Shown piece by piece: positions 42,128-50,742 of a stretch of 64,000 bases of DNA (positions are counted from its first letter, which is position 1; each line of letters starts with the position of its first letter). Made by a program: the position numbers and the translations under genes. The stretch is taken from positions 78,377 through 142,376 of the forward strand of contig NZ_BDUC01000008.1 of assembly GCF_002218085.1 (NCBI RefSeq), read 5' to 3'. The DNA is from Tolypothrix sp. NIES-4075. GTDB taxonomy: Bacteria > Cyanobacteriota > Cyanobacteriia > Cyanobacteriales > Nostocaceae. The notes beneath the pieces are model-generated. The model was not told the origin of the DNA and did no database searches. It saw only the letters and a list, made by a program, of their open reading frames with translations.

Positions 42128-43030
42128 ATGGCAAATCCCAGTAACCTCAACGACATTATTCAACGCATGCTCAACGGAAATCAAAGCGATGAGGATGTTG
42201 AAGCTTTGCGTCAGTGGTTAAATAGTGGTGGTATCCAAAATCTGCAAGTAGGTAAGTACAACGTTAATATTGGACAGGGACAAGATATTCATATTGGCGA
42301 TCGCACTTACCAAGGACTTAATGCCGAAGCAATTCGAGAAGTTGCTCGTGCAGTAATTCAGGGTTCTAACGCCACAGATATCCGAGAAATTGTTCGCTCT
42401 ATCCTCAAAGAAGAGTCTCAAAACTTGGCACAAAGGGAAAATCCTCAAAGTAGTTCGCGCAAAACCATTTTAGTACTAGCCTCCAGCCCTACAAATAAAG
42501 CGAGATTGCGCCTAGATAAAGAAGTGCGAGAAATTGATGAGGGTTTGCGAAGGTCGCAGCATAGAGAAAAATTTACTTTGCAGCAACGCTGGGCGCTTCG
42601 TCCTGATGATTTACGTCATGCCTTGTTAGATTTTAACCCAGAGATTATTCACTTTTGCGGGCATGGTTCAGGAGATGATGGATTAGTTCTGGAAAATGAT
42701 GCAGGGTTAGCGCAACTTGTTCCAACTGAAGCTTTAGCAAACTTATTTAAACGATTTGCGACGCGAGGACTTGAATGTGTTGTTCTCAACGCTTGCTATT
42801 CAGAGATTCAAGCCAATGCGATCGCCCAACATATCGATTATATAGTCGGTATGAGTAGCCAAATTGGAGACGATGCCGCGATTAAATTTGCAGTTGGTTT
42901 TTATGATGAACTAGGGGCTGGTTGGTCGTATGAAGATGCTTATAGCGGTGGTTGTGATGCGATCGCATTACAAGGAATCCCAGAAGAACATACGCCAGTA
43001 TTCAAAAATCTAAAAAAAAAGTCCACTTAA
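42128..43030 (+). CDS. CHAT-domain protease with the same N-terminal effector-associated domain
   Basis: 300 residues. Residues 1-80 parallel the NACHT neighbour: helical start (LNDIIQRMLNGNQSDEDVEA) then LQVGKYNVNIGQGQDIHIGD and RTYQGLNAEAIREVARAV. The CHAT domain (~110-295) has His179 in IIHFCGHGSGDDG and Cys223 in VVLNACYSEIQ, a complete dyad. No membrane helix. The gene starts 211 bp after the NACHT gene on the same strand. The likely scheme is a membrane NACHT sensor that activates this protease through the shared domain. Substrate unknown. Confidence 0.88.
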   Translation: MANPSNLNDIIQRMLNGNQSDEDVEALRQWLNSGGIQNLQVGKYNVNIGQGQDIHIGDRTYQGLNAEAIREVARAVIQGSNATDIREIVRSILKEESQNLAQRENPQSSSRKTILVLASSPTNKARLRLDKEVREIDEGLRRSQHREKFTLQQRWALRPDDLRHALLDFNPEIIHFCGHGSGDDGLVLENDAGLAQLVPTEALANLFKRFATRGLECVVLNACYSEIQANAIAQHIDYIVGMSSQIGDDAAIKFAVGFYDELGAGWSYEDAYSGGCDAIALQGIPEEHTPVFKNLKKKST

Positions 43031-43079
43031 GGGCAGCAAATCCAGTTGATGACTTAGTGCAACAAGCGCGATCGCAATT

Positions 43080-43108
43080 GTAGAGACGTTCCGTCGAAAC
43101 GTCTCTAC
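43080..43108. repeat. GTAGAGACG palindrome overlapping the xseB stop codon
   Basis: GTAGAGACGTTCCGTCGAAA, then CGTCTCTAC. On the minus strand its outer TAG (43105-43107) is the stop codon of xseB, so the insertion set the C-terminus of that protein. Confidence 0.85.
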
Positions 43109-43335
43109 TCATCGTTTAAAGTTTCAATTAACAAATTTACCTGCTGCTGTCGCTGCTGCAAAAAAGTTTCGCATTGACGTAAATATTCAATAGCTGTGGC
43201 AAATTGTTCAAATACTTCTTCTAACTGCAATTCACCCGCTTCTATGCGAGTGATAATTGTTTCGATTTCGGCAACTTTCGCTTCATAATTTCCTCCATCC
43301 ATCTCGGAAGTAGAAGCACTTTTACGTTTAACCAT
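43105..43335 (-). CDS. xseB: Exodeoxyribonuclease VII small subunit
   Basis: 76 residues with the XseB helical hairpin: YEAKVAEIETIITRIEAGEL, then LEEVFEQFATAIEYLRQCET. Several copies wrap each XseA to form exonuclease VII, which degrades single-stranded DNA. It overlaps xseA by 8 bp. Its stop is provided by a dispersed palindrome. Confidence 0.93.
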   Translation of the reverse strand: MVKRKSASTSEMDGGNYEAKVAEIETIITRIEAGELQLEEVFEQFATAIEYLRQCETFLQQRQQQVNLLIETLNDE

Positions 43336-44545
43336 TAACTTCGGTAATTTTCACTTTAACTTTTCCTTGCGCTAACTGAATCGATAATTCTTGTCCTAGT
43401 TCTAAGTCACTTGCAGAACGAGCGATCGCTCCATTTTCTTTTTTTACCACAGCATAACCACGCTGTAAAACTGCCTGGGGGTCGAGAGTCGTCAATTTTT
43501 GTCGCAACAATTCTGCATGTTGGGTTGCTTGCTGCAATCTGCCTGTAGTTACTTGGATTAATTGCTGACGCTTCCAACTTAGCTTGTCCACTTCTTGCTG
43601 CACTTGTCGATCTAAGCGCAAACGATGCAAGCGATCGCGCATTCCTTGGAGTTTATTTCCTGTAGTTTGCATTCTGATTCGCATCGCATCGTGTAAAACT
43701 GCAATTCGCTCTTGATGTTCAGCATACAACTGGGCAAGTGCGGGTACAACCAATTCTGCCGCTGCTGTGGGAGTATGTACGCAAACATCCGCAGTTAAAT
43801 CTACCAAAGATTCATCTCTTTGATGACCAATCCCAGTAATTACCGGAATTGTACAATCAGCAACTGCACGCACTACTCTTTCATCATTAAAGCAAGCTAA
43901 TTCCTCAACGGAGCCACCTCCCCGCGATAAAATTAACACTTGGGCGCGATTATCTCGCTCTACGCGGGCGATCGCCTTTACAATAGATGCTGGCGCTTGC
44001 TCACCTTGCACCGTTGCCGGCGAAAATAAAACATGTAAACCGGGATATCGTTGCTTGAGTGTTTTTTGAATGTCACCCCAAGCAGCAGCGGTAGGTGAAG
44101 TGACGACGGCAATAATTTGCGGATGAATTGGAAGCGATCGCTTTCTTTCAACATCAAACAAACCTTCTTCTTGCAAGCGGTTTTTTAATTGCTGATAGCG
44201 CAACGCTTGTAAACCTAAACCAGCAGGCAAAACCTGCCAAACTGTAAGTTGATATTCTCCTCTTTGCGGATAAACTCGAATATTACCCAAAATAATTATC
44301 TGTTCACCACGAATTGGTATCTGAGCCAATTTTGTTAATTGACTATTCCACACCACACATTTAATTGCTGCGCTGCCATCTGGATCTTGTAAAGTGAAAA
44401 ATAATCCACTGCGATGTTGATTTGCGCTAGAAACTTCACCAGTTACCCAAACTTGCCGCAGTTGGTTATCTTGCTCTAATAATAGCTGAATATAATTAGT
44501 TAATCCAGCTATAGAAAGCGCTGTATCCGGAATTAAAGAAGTCAT
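43328..44545 (-). CDS. xseA: Exodeoxyribonuclease VII large subunit
   Basis: 405 residues from MTSLIPDTALSIAGLTNYIQ; a longer in-frame start at 44620 overlaps the next gene and lacks family support. N-terminal OB fold (VWVTGEVSSANQHRSGLFFT), catalytic core VVTSPTAAAWGDIQKTL, LILSRGGGSVEELACFNDE, VITGIGHQRDESLVD and HTPTAAAE, then a long coiled-coil stalk that binds XseB. Degrades ssDNA to oligonucleotides in repair. Co-transcribed with xseB. Confidence 0.93.
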   Translation of the reverse strand: MTSLIPDTALSIAGLTNYIQLLLEQDNQLRQVWVTGEVSSANQHRSGLFFTLQDPDGSAAIKCVVWNSQLTKLAQIPIRGEQIIILGNIRVYPQRGEYQLTVWQVLPAGLGLQALRYQQLKNRLQEEGLFDVERKRSLPIHPQIIAVVTSPTAAAWGDIQKTLKQRYPGLHVLFSPATVQGEQAPASIVKAIARVERDNRAQVLILSRGGGSVEELACFNDERVVRAVADCTIPVITGIGHQRDESLVDLTADVCVHTPTAAAELVVPALAQLYAEHQERIAVLHDAMRIRMQTTGNKLQGMRDRLHRLRLDRQVQQEVDKLSWKRQQLIQVTTGRLQQATQHAELLRQKLTTLDPQAVLQRGYAVVKKENGAIARSASDLELGQELSIQLAQGKVKVKITEVNG

Positions 44546-44603
44546 GATCGGTAAATGAAACGTAAAATGCTTTCCTGATTCATAGTCAGCGCTGAAGCTC
44601 CTC

Positions 44604-45239
44604 TTACCCTTCGTAAACAATAAAATGAGTTGGTTTATAAGTACGAATAAAGTTCGTCATCGTGTCTCTTTCCTCAACAGTTGGTGTGGCAAAACAGCCT
44701 GCGGTACCAGTGTTAGCATTTTGCAGTAAAGCTGAGGGGTCGTAGTGAATACCTATTTCCGAGCGTCCTGTATTAAAAACAGGTGTAACTGGAGACCATA
44801 CACCACCAAATTCTCCTCCTTTGAATTCTACTGTTCCAGGATAGTTGAAAGTGTAAATTCCAAAAGGCAGAGGTGTTTGAGAATTAGCAATATGAGATGG
44901 AGTTTGGTTGTTCGCTCGACCAGAAACACCTCGCACTGTCTTAACAACCTTACCAGTACCATCAATTAGTCGAGTCTCATACACTCTCAAACCTCCACTG
45001 ATGGTTTTTGAGGAGCGACTAGCAACCACCCTCGCTGCTTTAATGACTGTAAGAAATTCCTTCGCTACCCAACGATTAGCTCCTATTTGTACCCAATTCC
45101 TATTTCCTGCATATACAGGTTCGCTGTTTACGGAAACTTCAGTACCATTGCTAATAAAATTTATTTTTTCTCCATTAGGTGTAGAACGAACCGCAAGGGA
45201 GTCACCGTCTTTTGTTGAAATGTAAGCAATATAATTCAT
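44604..45239 (-). CDS. SH3-like protein with L,D-transpeptidase-like C-terminal domain
   Basis: 211 residues. The N-terminal ~65 residues look like a bacterial SH3 domain (SLAVRSTPNGEKINFISNGT; VQIGANRWVAKEFL). The C-terminal part has GIHYDPSALL and NTGTAGCFATPTVEERD, resembling the His and Cys of YkuD/L,D-transpeptidases (H...S/T-x-G-C). A typical signal peptide is missing, so either it is secreted another way or it acts elsewhere. A structure- or phage-type cell-wall enzyme is possible. Family call is tentative. It ends 58 bp before xseA starts on the same strand. Confidence 0.6.
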   Translation of the reverse strand: MNYIAYISTKDGDSLAVRSTPNGEKINFISNGTEVSVNSEPVYAGNRNWVQIGANRWVAKEFLTVIKAARVVASRSSKTISGGLRVYETRLIDGTGKVVKTVRGVSGRANNQTPSHIANSQTPLPFGIYTFNYPGTVEFKGGEFGGVWSPVTPVFNTGRSEIGIHYDPSALLQNANTGTAGCFATPTVEERDTMTNFIRTYKPTHFIVYEG

Positions 45240-45480
45240 TAACGTATACCTCAGACTTATGAGTTGTTTTTGCTCTCCTCTTAAACTTCAACTCGTCCCA
45301 ACAAGATTACGGATATGAGTGCCGTTTTCATTTTTTGCCTGGAGATAATAATGCTTGATGTATACGATCTTGCGTTTTTGAAGCGAAGAGCAGCTTGGAT
45401 TTTATAAATTGCAGGGTGCTACCTGCTGTAGGCAGTTCATGTCGGCTACTTAATAAATTAATTTTCACTTAATCCAATTA

Positions 45481-46653
45481 TCATTCCACATTAAATATTC
45501 TACAATCCACCAAATACGGAGAATCGAACGCAGTCATTTCCCCAGCTTTCTTCCCAGGAATGGGAAACAACCTCGCTGAAAGTGGTTTATCTAACTTTAT
45601 CGCCAAAGTCGCCATATCAATTAATATCGCGGTAATCTTTTCTATTGTAATATTACCAGGAATCGGAACTGTATCAAGTCCGCAACCACACACGGCAGAA
45701 TAAGCTAATAAATTTGTGATATTGTAAGTTTGCTCGTTAGCTCTTGCAGCCAATCCGACATCTTCACACACTGGAAGCATTAGTCCAGAATAGCCGCAAA
45801 TTTTTACAGAGACGCTTTTCAAAACACGAGTTAGCATTCCCGATATTGCCAGTGTTCCTTGATTTCCAAACTTCCCATCCATGATTTTTTCATAAGCAAA
45901 GGCAATACTTTCTTCTTTGCCTAATGATGGTGCAAGAGATGTGTCAATTCCTTTATATTCTATCGCCAATTTTTCCGAGATTATTTGAGCGATCGCCTCA
46001 ATTTTCCTTAATTCTTTATCTAAAATCAATTTTAGCTTTTCTTCCGCATCAAGAATACCATTAGCATCAGAAAAAGCTTGCATTACCAAGTCGCACAACT
46101 CCAACCCAATAGCGAAAGACGTTTCACCTTCATGATACGCAGTTGGAAAAAATGGAATTCCTGATTGACAATTTGCCCAAGCGCAAAAATGAAAGTTACC
46201 ATAACCATATTTGCTTTCTTGAGAAATTCGCTGAATAACTTTTGCAGATTCTCTCGCATTTTCAAAGTTTATCCCAGACAAGCGTTCGCGGAGCGACTCC
46301 TTTGGAGTATCGCCTATTTTACTAGAAGTGTAAAAAATCGATGTATTTTTGATAATCTCTGGAATCAAAGCGATAGTTTCCGGTTTACTTGCGTAACCAA
46401 GACTGAAAAAGTTAATATTCAAGTTTTCGCAAACTTCTTCGATTATTTTAACTTGATTGATAATTTCACTTTTGGATAAAGCATGTAGATATTCTTCCCA
46501 GGAATTAGTCGCTATTCTAGTTGTTTGTACTTCATATCCCTGTTCTTCAATTATCAGCTTTGCTTGCTGATTAAACTCAGACGCTTGCTTAATCTTATCT
46601 ATTTCTTTAAGAGAAGAAAGTGATATACCAGTTGTGATAGTTCTAATTTTCAT
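45481..46653 (-). CDS. DUF711 family protein
   Basis: 390 residues matching the DUF711/UPF0210 pattern: YGNFHFCAWANCQSGIPFFP, TAYHEGETSFAIGLEL, IDTSLAPSLG, VSVKICGYSGLMLPVCEDVG, SAVCGCGLDTVPIPGN. The family relates to glycyl-radical-like barrel proteins, function not established. A stretch near residues 112-126 (GDTPKESLRERLSG) is encoded by a dispersed repeat (GCGGAGCGACTCCTTTGGAG type) and is an in-frame insertion. Soluble, monocistronic. 45240-45480 upstream of the SH3-like gene shows no gene. Confidence 0.85.
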   Translation of the reverse strand: MKIRTITTGISLSSLKEIDKIKQASEFNQQAKLIIEEQGYEVQTTRIATNSWEEYLHALSKSEIINQVKIIEEVCENLNINFFSLGYASKPETIALIPEIIKNTSIFYTSSKIGDTPKESLRERLSGINFENARESAKVIQRISQESKYGYGNFHFCAWANCQSGIPFFPTAYHEGETSFAIGLELCDLVMQAFSDANGILDAEEKLKLILDKELRKIEAIAQIISEKLAIEYKGIDTSLAPSLGKEESIAFAYEKIMDGKFGNQGTLAISGMLTRVLKSVSVKICGYSGLMLPVCEDVGLAARANEQTYNITNLLAYSAVCGCGLDTVPIPGNITIEKITAILIDMATLAIKLDKPLSARLFPIPGKKAGEMTAFDSPYLVDCRIFNVE

Positions 46654-46753
46654 TTTGACAAAGTATTATTAAAATGACGTAGTAAGCACTTCAGTGCTTA
46701 TTTGAAGCACTGAAGTGCTTACTACAATTAAATAACTAAGTTAAACAAAAGCC

Positions 46754-48019
46754 ATGAATAACGAATTCTATAATAAAGGACTAGAACTAGCTCAACAAAA
46801 AGACTACACCAAAGCTATTGAGGCATTTACCCATGCTTTGCAAGAAGATCCTTACTTTGCGGAAGCTTACAGACAACGGGGTTTAGCATATTATGACTCA
46901 GGAGCAACTCTGCAAGCTGTCTCAGATTATACTGAAGCTTTAAAGCATAATCCTGAAAGTGTAGAAGCATATTATTATCGCGCATTAGCACGGTTGACGC
47001 TGAAAAATCTGCCCGGAGCGCTTGCGGATGTCGATAAAGCTATTTCACTGGAAGTAAATTATGCAGCAGCTTATCATTTGCGGGGAATTGTGCGGCGCAA
47101 AGAAGGGTATATTCAAGATGCGATCGCTAACTTCAAAAAAGCCGCAGAATTATATCTCAAGAAAAACGACAAAGAAAAATGTCGTCAATGTCTCGAAAGC
47201 ATCAAGCAGCTACAACCGAAAGAATATCCTGCTGTAACGCAGTCAATTTCTACCCCAAGAGCGATAATTTCTGAAAAGGAATATTTCCACACTTTATTAG
47301 AAAAGGCAGAAAAAGGAGACACAAAGCAAGCGATCGATGATTTAAACTGGGTGTTGCAAGTCGATCCGCAAGATGGTATCGCTTACTGCTGTCGCGGGGT
47401 GGTGCGTTGCAAACAAGGAAATTATCGCGATGCTATTTCTGATTTTAACTCAGCGTTGCGCCTAAATTTTCAATCTAGCATCGTATATCGCAACCGAGGA
47501 AAAGCACGTTCTCAGTTAGGAGATCATCAAGGTGCGCTATCTGATTATAATTCTGCACTGCAAATGCAGCCCGAAGATGCTTTAATATATATTGCCAGAG
47601 CAAATACTCATCGAGCAATGAGTAATTATTACGCGGCAATTAAAGATTACACCCAAGCGTTGCAAATTGATTCTGATAATGCCCATGCGTATTATAATCG
47701 CGGTATTGCCTATACTCATTTAGAAGAAATGCAACACGCGATCGAAGATTATCAGCGTGCGGCAAGTATGTTTTGTGAAAAAGAAGATTGGCAGAATTAT
47801 CAACAAGTTTTAAATAGCCTGAAAAAAATTCAATCATCTACCCCGGAAGTTAAAAATGCCAAGCATGATTTGCTACGTCAACGCTTGTTGAGAATGGTTG
47901 GGGGATATTGGGAAATTGCTCAACGACTAATTGAGCAGAAAAAGAATTACTATCCAGGGATGTCAGATGAGTGGTATTTGCAAACAGTTATTGATGATTT
48001 GGAACGCGATCGCTATTAG
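46754..48019 (+). CDS. TPR-repeat protein
   Basis: 421 residues, made of two TPR blocks (residues ~1-150 and ~185-345), about nine 34-residue units such as YNKGLELAQQKDYTKAIEAF, YHLRGIVRRKEGYIQDAIAN and YYNRGIAYTHLEEMQHAIED. The C-terminal ~70 residues are a different helical region (LRMVGGYWEIAQRLIEQKKN) not recognised. No catalytic domain or membrane segment; probably a protein-interaction scaffold. Monocistronic, divergent from DUF711. Confidence 0.85.
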   Translation: MNNEFYNKGLELAQQKDYTKAIEAFTHALQEDPYFAEAYRQRGLAYYDSGATLQAVSDYTEALKHNPESVEAYYYRALARLTLKNLPGALADVDKAISLEVNYAAAYHLRGIVRRKEGYIQDAIANFKKAAELYLKKNDKEKCRQCLESIKQLQPKEYPAVTQSISTPRAIISEKEYFHTLLEKAEKGDTKQAIDDLNWVLQVDPQDGIAYCCRGVVRCKQGNYRDAISDFNSALRLNFQSSIVYRNRGKARSQLGDHQGALSDYNSALQMQPEDALIYIARANTHRAMSNYYAAIKDYTQALQIDSDNAHAYYNRGIAYTHLEEMQHAIEDYQRAASMFCEKEDWQNYQQVLNSLKKIQSSTPEVKNAKHDLLRQRLLRMVGGYWEIAQRLIEQKKNYYPGMSDEWYLQTVIDDLERDRY

Positions 48020-48038
48020 ACATCAGGTGAAAAAGAAT

Positions 48039-48066
48039 GTAGAGACGCAACCGATCGCGTCTCTAC
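48039..48066. repeat. GTAGAGACGC palindrome
   Basis: Arms GTAGAGACGC and GCGTCTCTAC around AACCGATC. Lies 20 bp after the TPR gene stop. Confidence 0.8.
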
Positions 48067-48174
48067 AAAGGTATTGCTTGACGCATATTTAATTCCTGGA
48101 GATGTCTGACGCTGCCGCAAGTACTCTACTTAATTCGATGGTGTTTCGAACGAGACATTCTCTCAACCAAAAAC

Positions 48175-48975
48175 CTACAATTCCAAGATACTATCAAGAC
48201 CCCTTTTTAGTCCTACGAAGGAACTCACTTTGCGAATCGCTAACAAAGTTCCTTTGACATATGGTTCGGCACTATTTCCAGCTTCATGCCGAATTATTAG
48301 CTTTTCGTCCGCAAGACCAAAGATGGCTTCCACCGACAGAGTGTAACCAGGCAAACGTAACGAGTGGACTTGCGTCCCGTTAAGTGTAGCACCCCTACTT
48401 TCTTTTGGACCATGAGTTTTCTCTAGAGAATGGTATAGAATTGGCTTTTTAACCTGTCCTAGTCGCGAAGCCAATTCCCTCGCTGTTCCACTGGGAACAT
48501 CCACTTTCTTTTCGCTAGCATAATCCAAAATCTCCCAGCAAGACGTGTACTTAGCTGCTATCTCAGCAAAACGTTGCAGAAGTACTGCCGTGATGGCAAA
48601 GTTGCCAGATGCTAAAACTCCTACCTGATGCTTCATGGCTTGTTCATGTATTTGCGCGAAGTCTTCATCTGTAAGTCCTGAAGTACCAATGACTACATGC
48701 ACCCCGTTCTGGATCGCTTCTAGAACGTTGCTTTTCACCACATCCGGTTTGGTGTAATCAACCAAAACATTACACTGATTTCTCAAAGCTTCTTTGACGC
48801 AACTGCTGATGGTCAAATCTAATGAGGTATCCGTCAGCACTTCACTTAATTTCTTACCTGCATGGGTTCTTGAAACGGCTCCCACGAGATTCAAGTCTTC
48901 GAGAGCGCAAATCGCTTTTACCAAGGATTGTCCCACCCATCCCGTTGCACCAGCTAAACAAACATCTATCGCCAT
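48175..48975 (-). CDS. DapB-like dihydrodipicolinate reductase homologue with altered catalytic motif
   Basis: 266 residues: Rossmann loop VCLAGATGWVGQSLVKAI, LVDYTKPDVV, VVIGTSGL, and VDVPSGTARELASRLG. In true DapB the substrate site reads E-x-H-H-x3-K-x-D-x-PSGT; here it is EILDYASEKKVDVPSGTA, so the proton-donating His pair is replaced by Ala-Ser while the Lys is kept. It may therefore reduce a different substrate or be a divergent paralogue (plants have a comparable DapB-like CRR1). The next gene on the strand upstream is a LysE-type exporter. Specificity uncertain. Confidence 0.8.
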   Translation of the reverse strand: MAIDVCLAGATGWVGQSLVKAICALEDLNLVGAVSRTHAGKKLSEVLTDTSLDLTISSCVKEALRNQCNVLVDYTKPDVVKSNVLEAIQNGVHVVIGTSGLTDEDFAQIHEQAMKHQVGVLASGNFAITAVLLQRFAEIAAKYTSCWEILDYASEKKVDVPSGTARELASRLGQVKKPILYHSLEKTHGPKESRGATLNGTQVHSLRLPGYTLSVEAIFGLADEKLIIRHEAGNSAEPYVKGTLLAIRKVSSFVGLKRGLDSILEL

Positions 48976-49015
48976 GAAGAACGCTCCTTGCTATTTCAAT
49001 CAAGATAACAACAAT

Positions 49016-49035
49016 CAGTAGACCGAAAACTTTTG
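49016..49035. repeat. Solitary copy of the MITE end
   Basis: CAGTAGACCGAAAACTTTTG is the same sequence as the terminal repeat of the 5394-5594 element (exact match to the right end read inverted). No second end is found within a few hundred bases, so it is a relic or half-element in the 377-bp gap 48976-49352, which shows no gene. Confidence 0.7.
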
Positions 49036-49352
49036 CGCTGGTCTGTTCGTCCAAGTAAGCTTTTATCCCGAATTATTCAGCCGCGTCCTTAAAAGTCGCA
49101 CGAAAAGCATTGACAACTGGAGAACCTATGATTTTTCTTTTTCCATTCTCATTTAACTCTGGAAAAGTCAAATTATCCACACCCCAGTCTTAGTTACACC
49201 GCAAATGGTTAATTCCACGTACACCACGGTGTAGTCCCCACTAATAACCCTGCTTCCATTTCTAGCGGACTATGCGTCGGTAGATTTGTTGTTATCTCCA
49301 GTGTTTCGACGTAAATGGTAAGTGCGTATATGAAGCATTACAGGATACAAGG

Positions 49353-50012
49353 CTACAACGCCCAAAATTGATTAAAGTTAACCGTAGGAAAAATTAGTAA
49401 TGCAGCTATAAACCACATAATGCAGCCAATAATAATGTCAAGAATTCGCCACGCAGATGGACGTTGGAAAAATGGCGTTAGCCAAACAGCACCATATGCA
49501 AGTGCAAAAAACCAGATAAAGGAAGCAAGAATTGCACCAAGTGCGAAAAAAATGCGTTCACTCACCGTGTATTGAGCTGCCAAACCACCAACCAGTACCA
49601 CAGTGTCAAGATAAACGTGTGGGTTTAGGAGGCTGAGTGCCAGCGTCGTCAGAACATTGCTCCAAAGACTTGTTGGTTGAATATCCAGTTTATCTATATC
49701 TATCGCTGCTGGAGCAAAAGCAGATTTAAATGAATATAAGCCATAAAATAAAAGAAACACCACGCCAGCCCATAGAGCTATATTAGTTAGTTCTGGAATA
49801 TTCGAGCTTAGTGTACCGAACCCTATAGTACCGATGATAATTAGAGTAGCGTCACATAAAAAGCAGATGCTTGCAGTCGCGAAAACATGTTCGCGCTTAA
49901 GACCTTGACGCAAAACGTAGGCGTTTTGAGCACCAATGGCAATAATTAGTCCAGCAAACAAGGTAAACCCGTTAAGGAATACAATCGGCAAAAACTCAGG
50001 CACTTTACACAA
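49353..50012 (-). CDS. LysE/ArgO-family amino acid exporter
   Basis: 219 residues, about six membrane helices. Family signatures: FAGLIIAIGAQNAYVLRQGL near the N-terminus and LLNPHVYLDTVVLVGGLAAQ in the middle. LysE and ArgO export lysine or arginine. It lies upstream of the DapB-like gene on the same strand, 377 bp apart, suggesting a link to lysine-type metabolism but not proof. The start used gives a complete first helix. Confidence 0.9.
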   Translation of the reverse strand: MCKVPEFLPIVFLNGFTLFAGLIIAIGAQNAYVLRQGLKREHVFATASICFLCDATLIIIGTIGFGTLSSNIPELTNIALWAGVVFLLFYGLYSFKSAFAPAAIDIDKLDIQPTSLWSNVLTTLALSLLNPHVYLDTVVLVGGLAAQYTVSERIFFALGAILASFIWFFALAYGAVWLTPFFQRPSAWRILDIIIGCIMWFIAALLIFPTVNFNQFWAL

Positions 50013-50742
50013 CTTCCTTTAGCATTTGGACTTTGGACAAAAAAGATTACGTTCGTCGCGTAAATTATGATTTTGTTGGCGAATTGCGATATACCTCTGG
50101 CGTCTGCCCTTCGGGCAATCGCTATGCTCAAACCCTTGAAATATCGTAGCCGCTCACACCAGAAATTGCGGGTCACATCAATTCGCCAACAAAGTCAAAT
50201 TATCCACGAACATAGTACAGGCATAAAAAAAGGATAGCCACCAGTTTAATACTGAGTAATTAATTTACATCATTTTTTATTGGTGCAAGATGTGAGATAA
50301 AAAACCTTTGATAAAAATACTGATTCTTAAAAGTTCTTTAAAGTCATAAAAAATATACTTTAAATAACTTAATAATATTATAAGATGAAAATACAAAATT
50401 TAAGGATAATTACTGAAAAATCAGACTTGGAGATTTAAATTTTAACTACCTGCAAACTAAAGAGTGCTTACAGGAGATATTTATTTAAATTAGTCCATAT
50501 TTAAGTATCTAGAACCAGCCCTTTCAAGGAGAACATTTGTACTATGAAAAAATAATGTTTTTAACCCAATTTTGGTATTTTAACTCAGGCAATCGCTGAA
50601 TTTATAATCCAAAAAATTGGAGTTTAATGCATAGATTCTTTGTTCCATCTCAGTAGATGTCTGAAATGTCGCAAAAACTTTGATAGTACATATGCTCATC
50701 TCGAAAGGGCTAGTCCTAGTATCAAACGATCAAATTCTCAAA
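50013..50742. other. 730-bp AT-rich intergenic region with inverted and direct repeats, no gene
   Basis: A 15-bp inverted pair TTTGTTGGCGAATTG (50072-50086) and CAATTCGCCAACAAA (50179-50193) brackets ~92 bp. At 50023-50046 lies CATTTGGACTTTGGAC..., repeated at 51871-51894 on the other side of the desaturase gene. From ~50250 the DNA is very AT-rich. Frames here look non-coding. Confidence 0.6.

Noticed and set aside
39520..43030. Prophage or integrative element around the NACHT/CHAT pair
   Set aside because: No integrase, tRNA attachment site or phage genes are seen in or beside the region.
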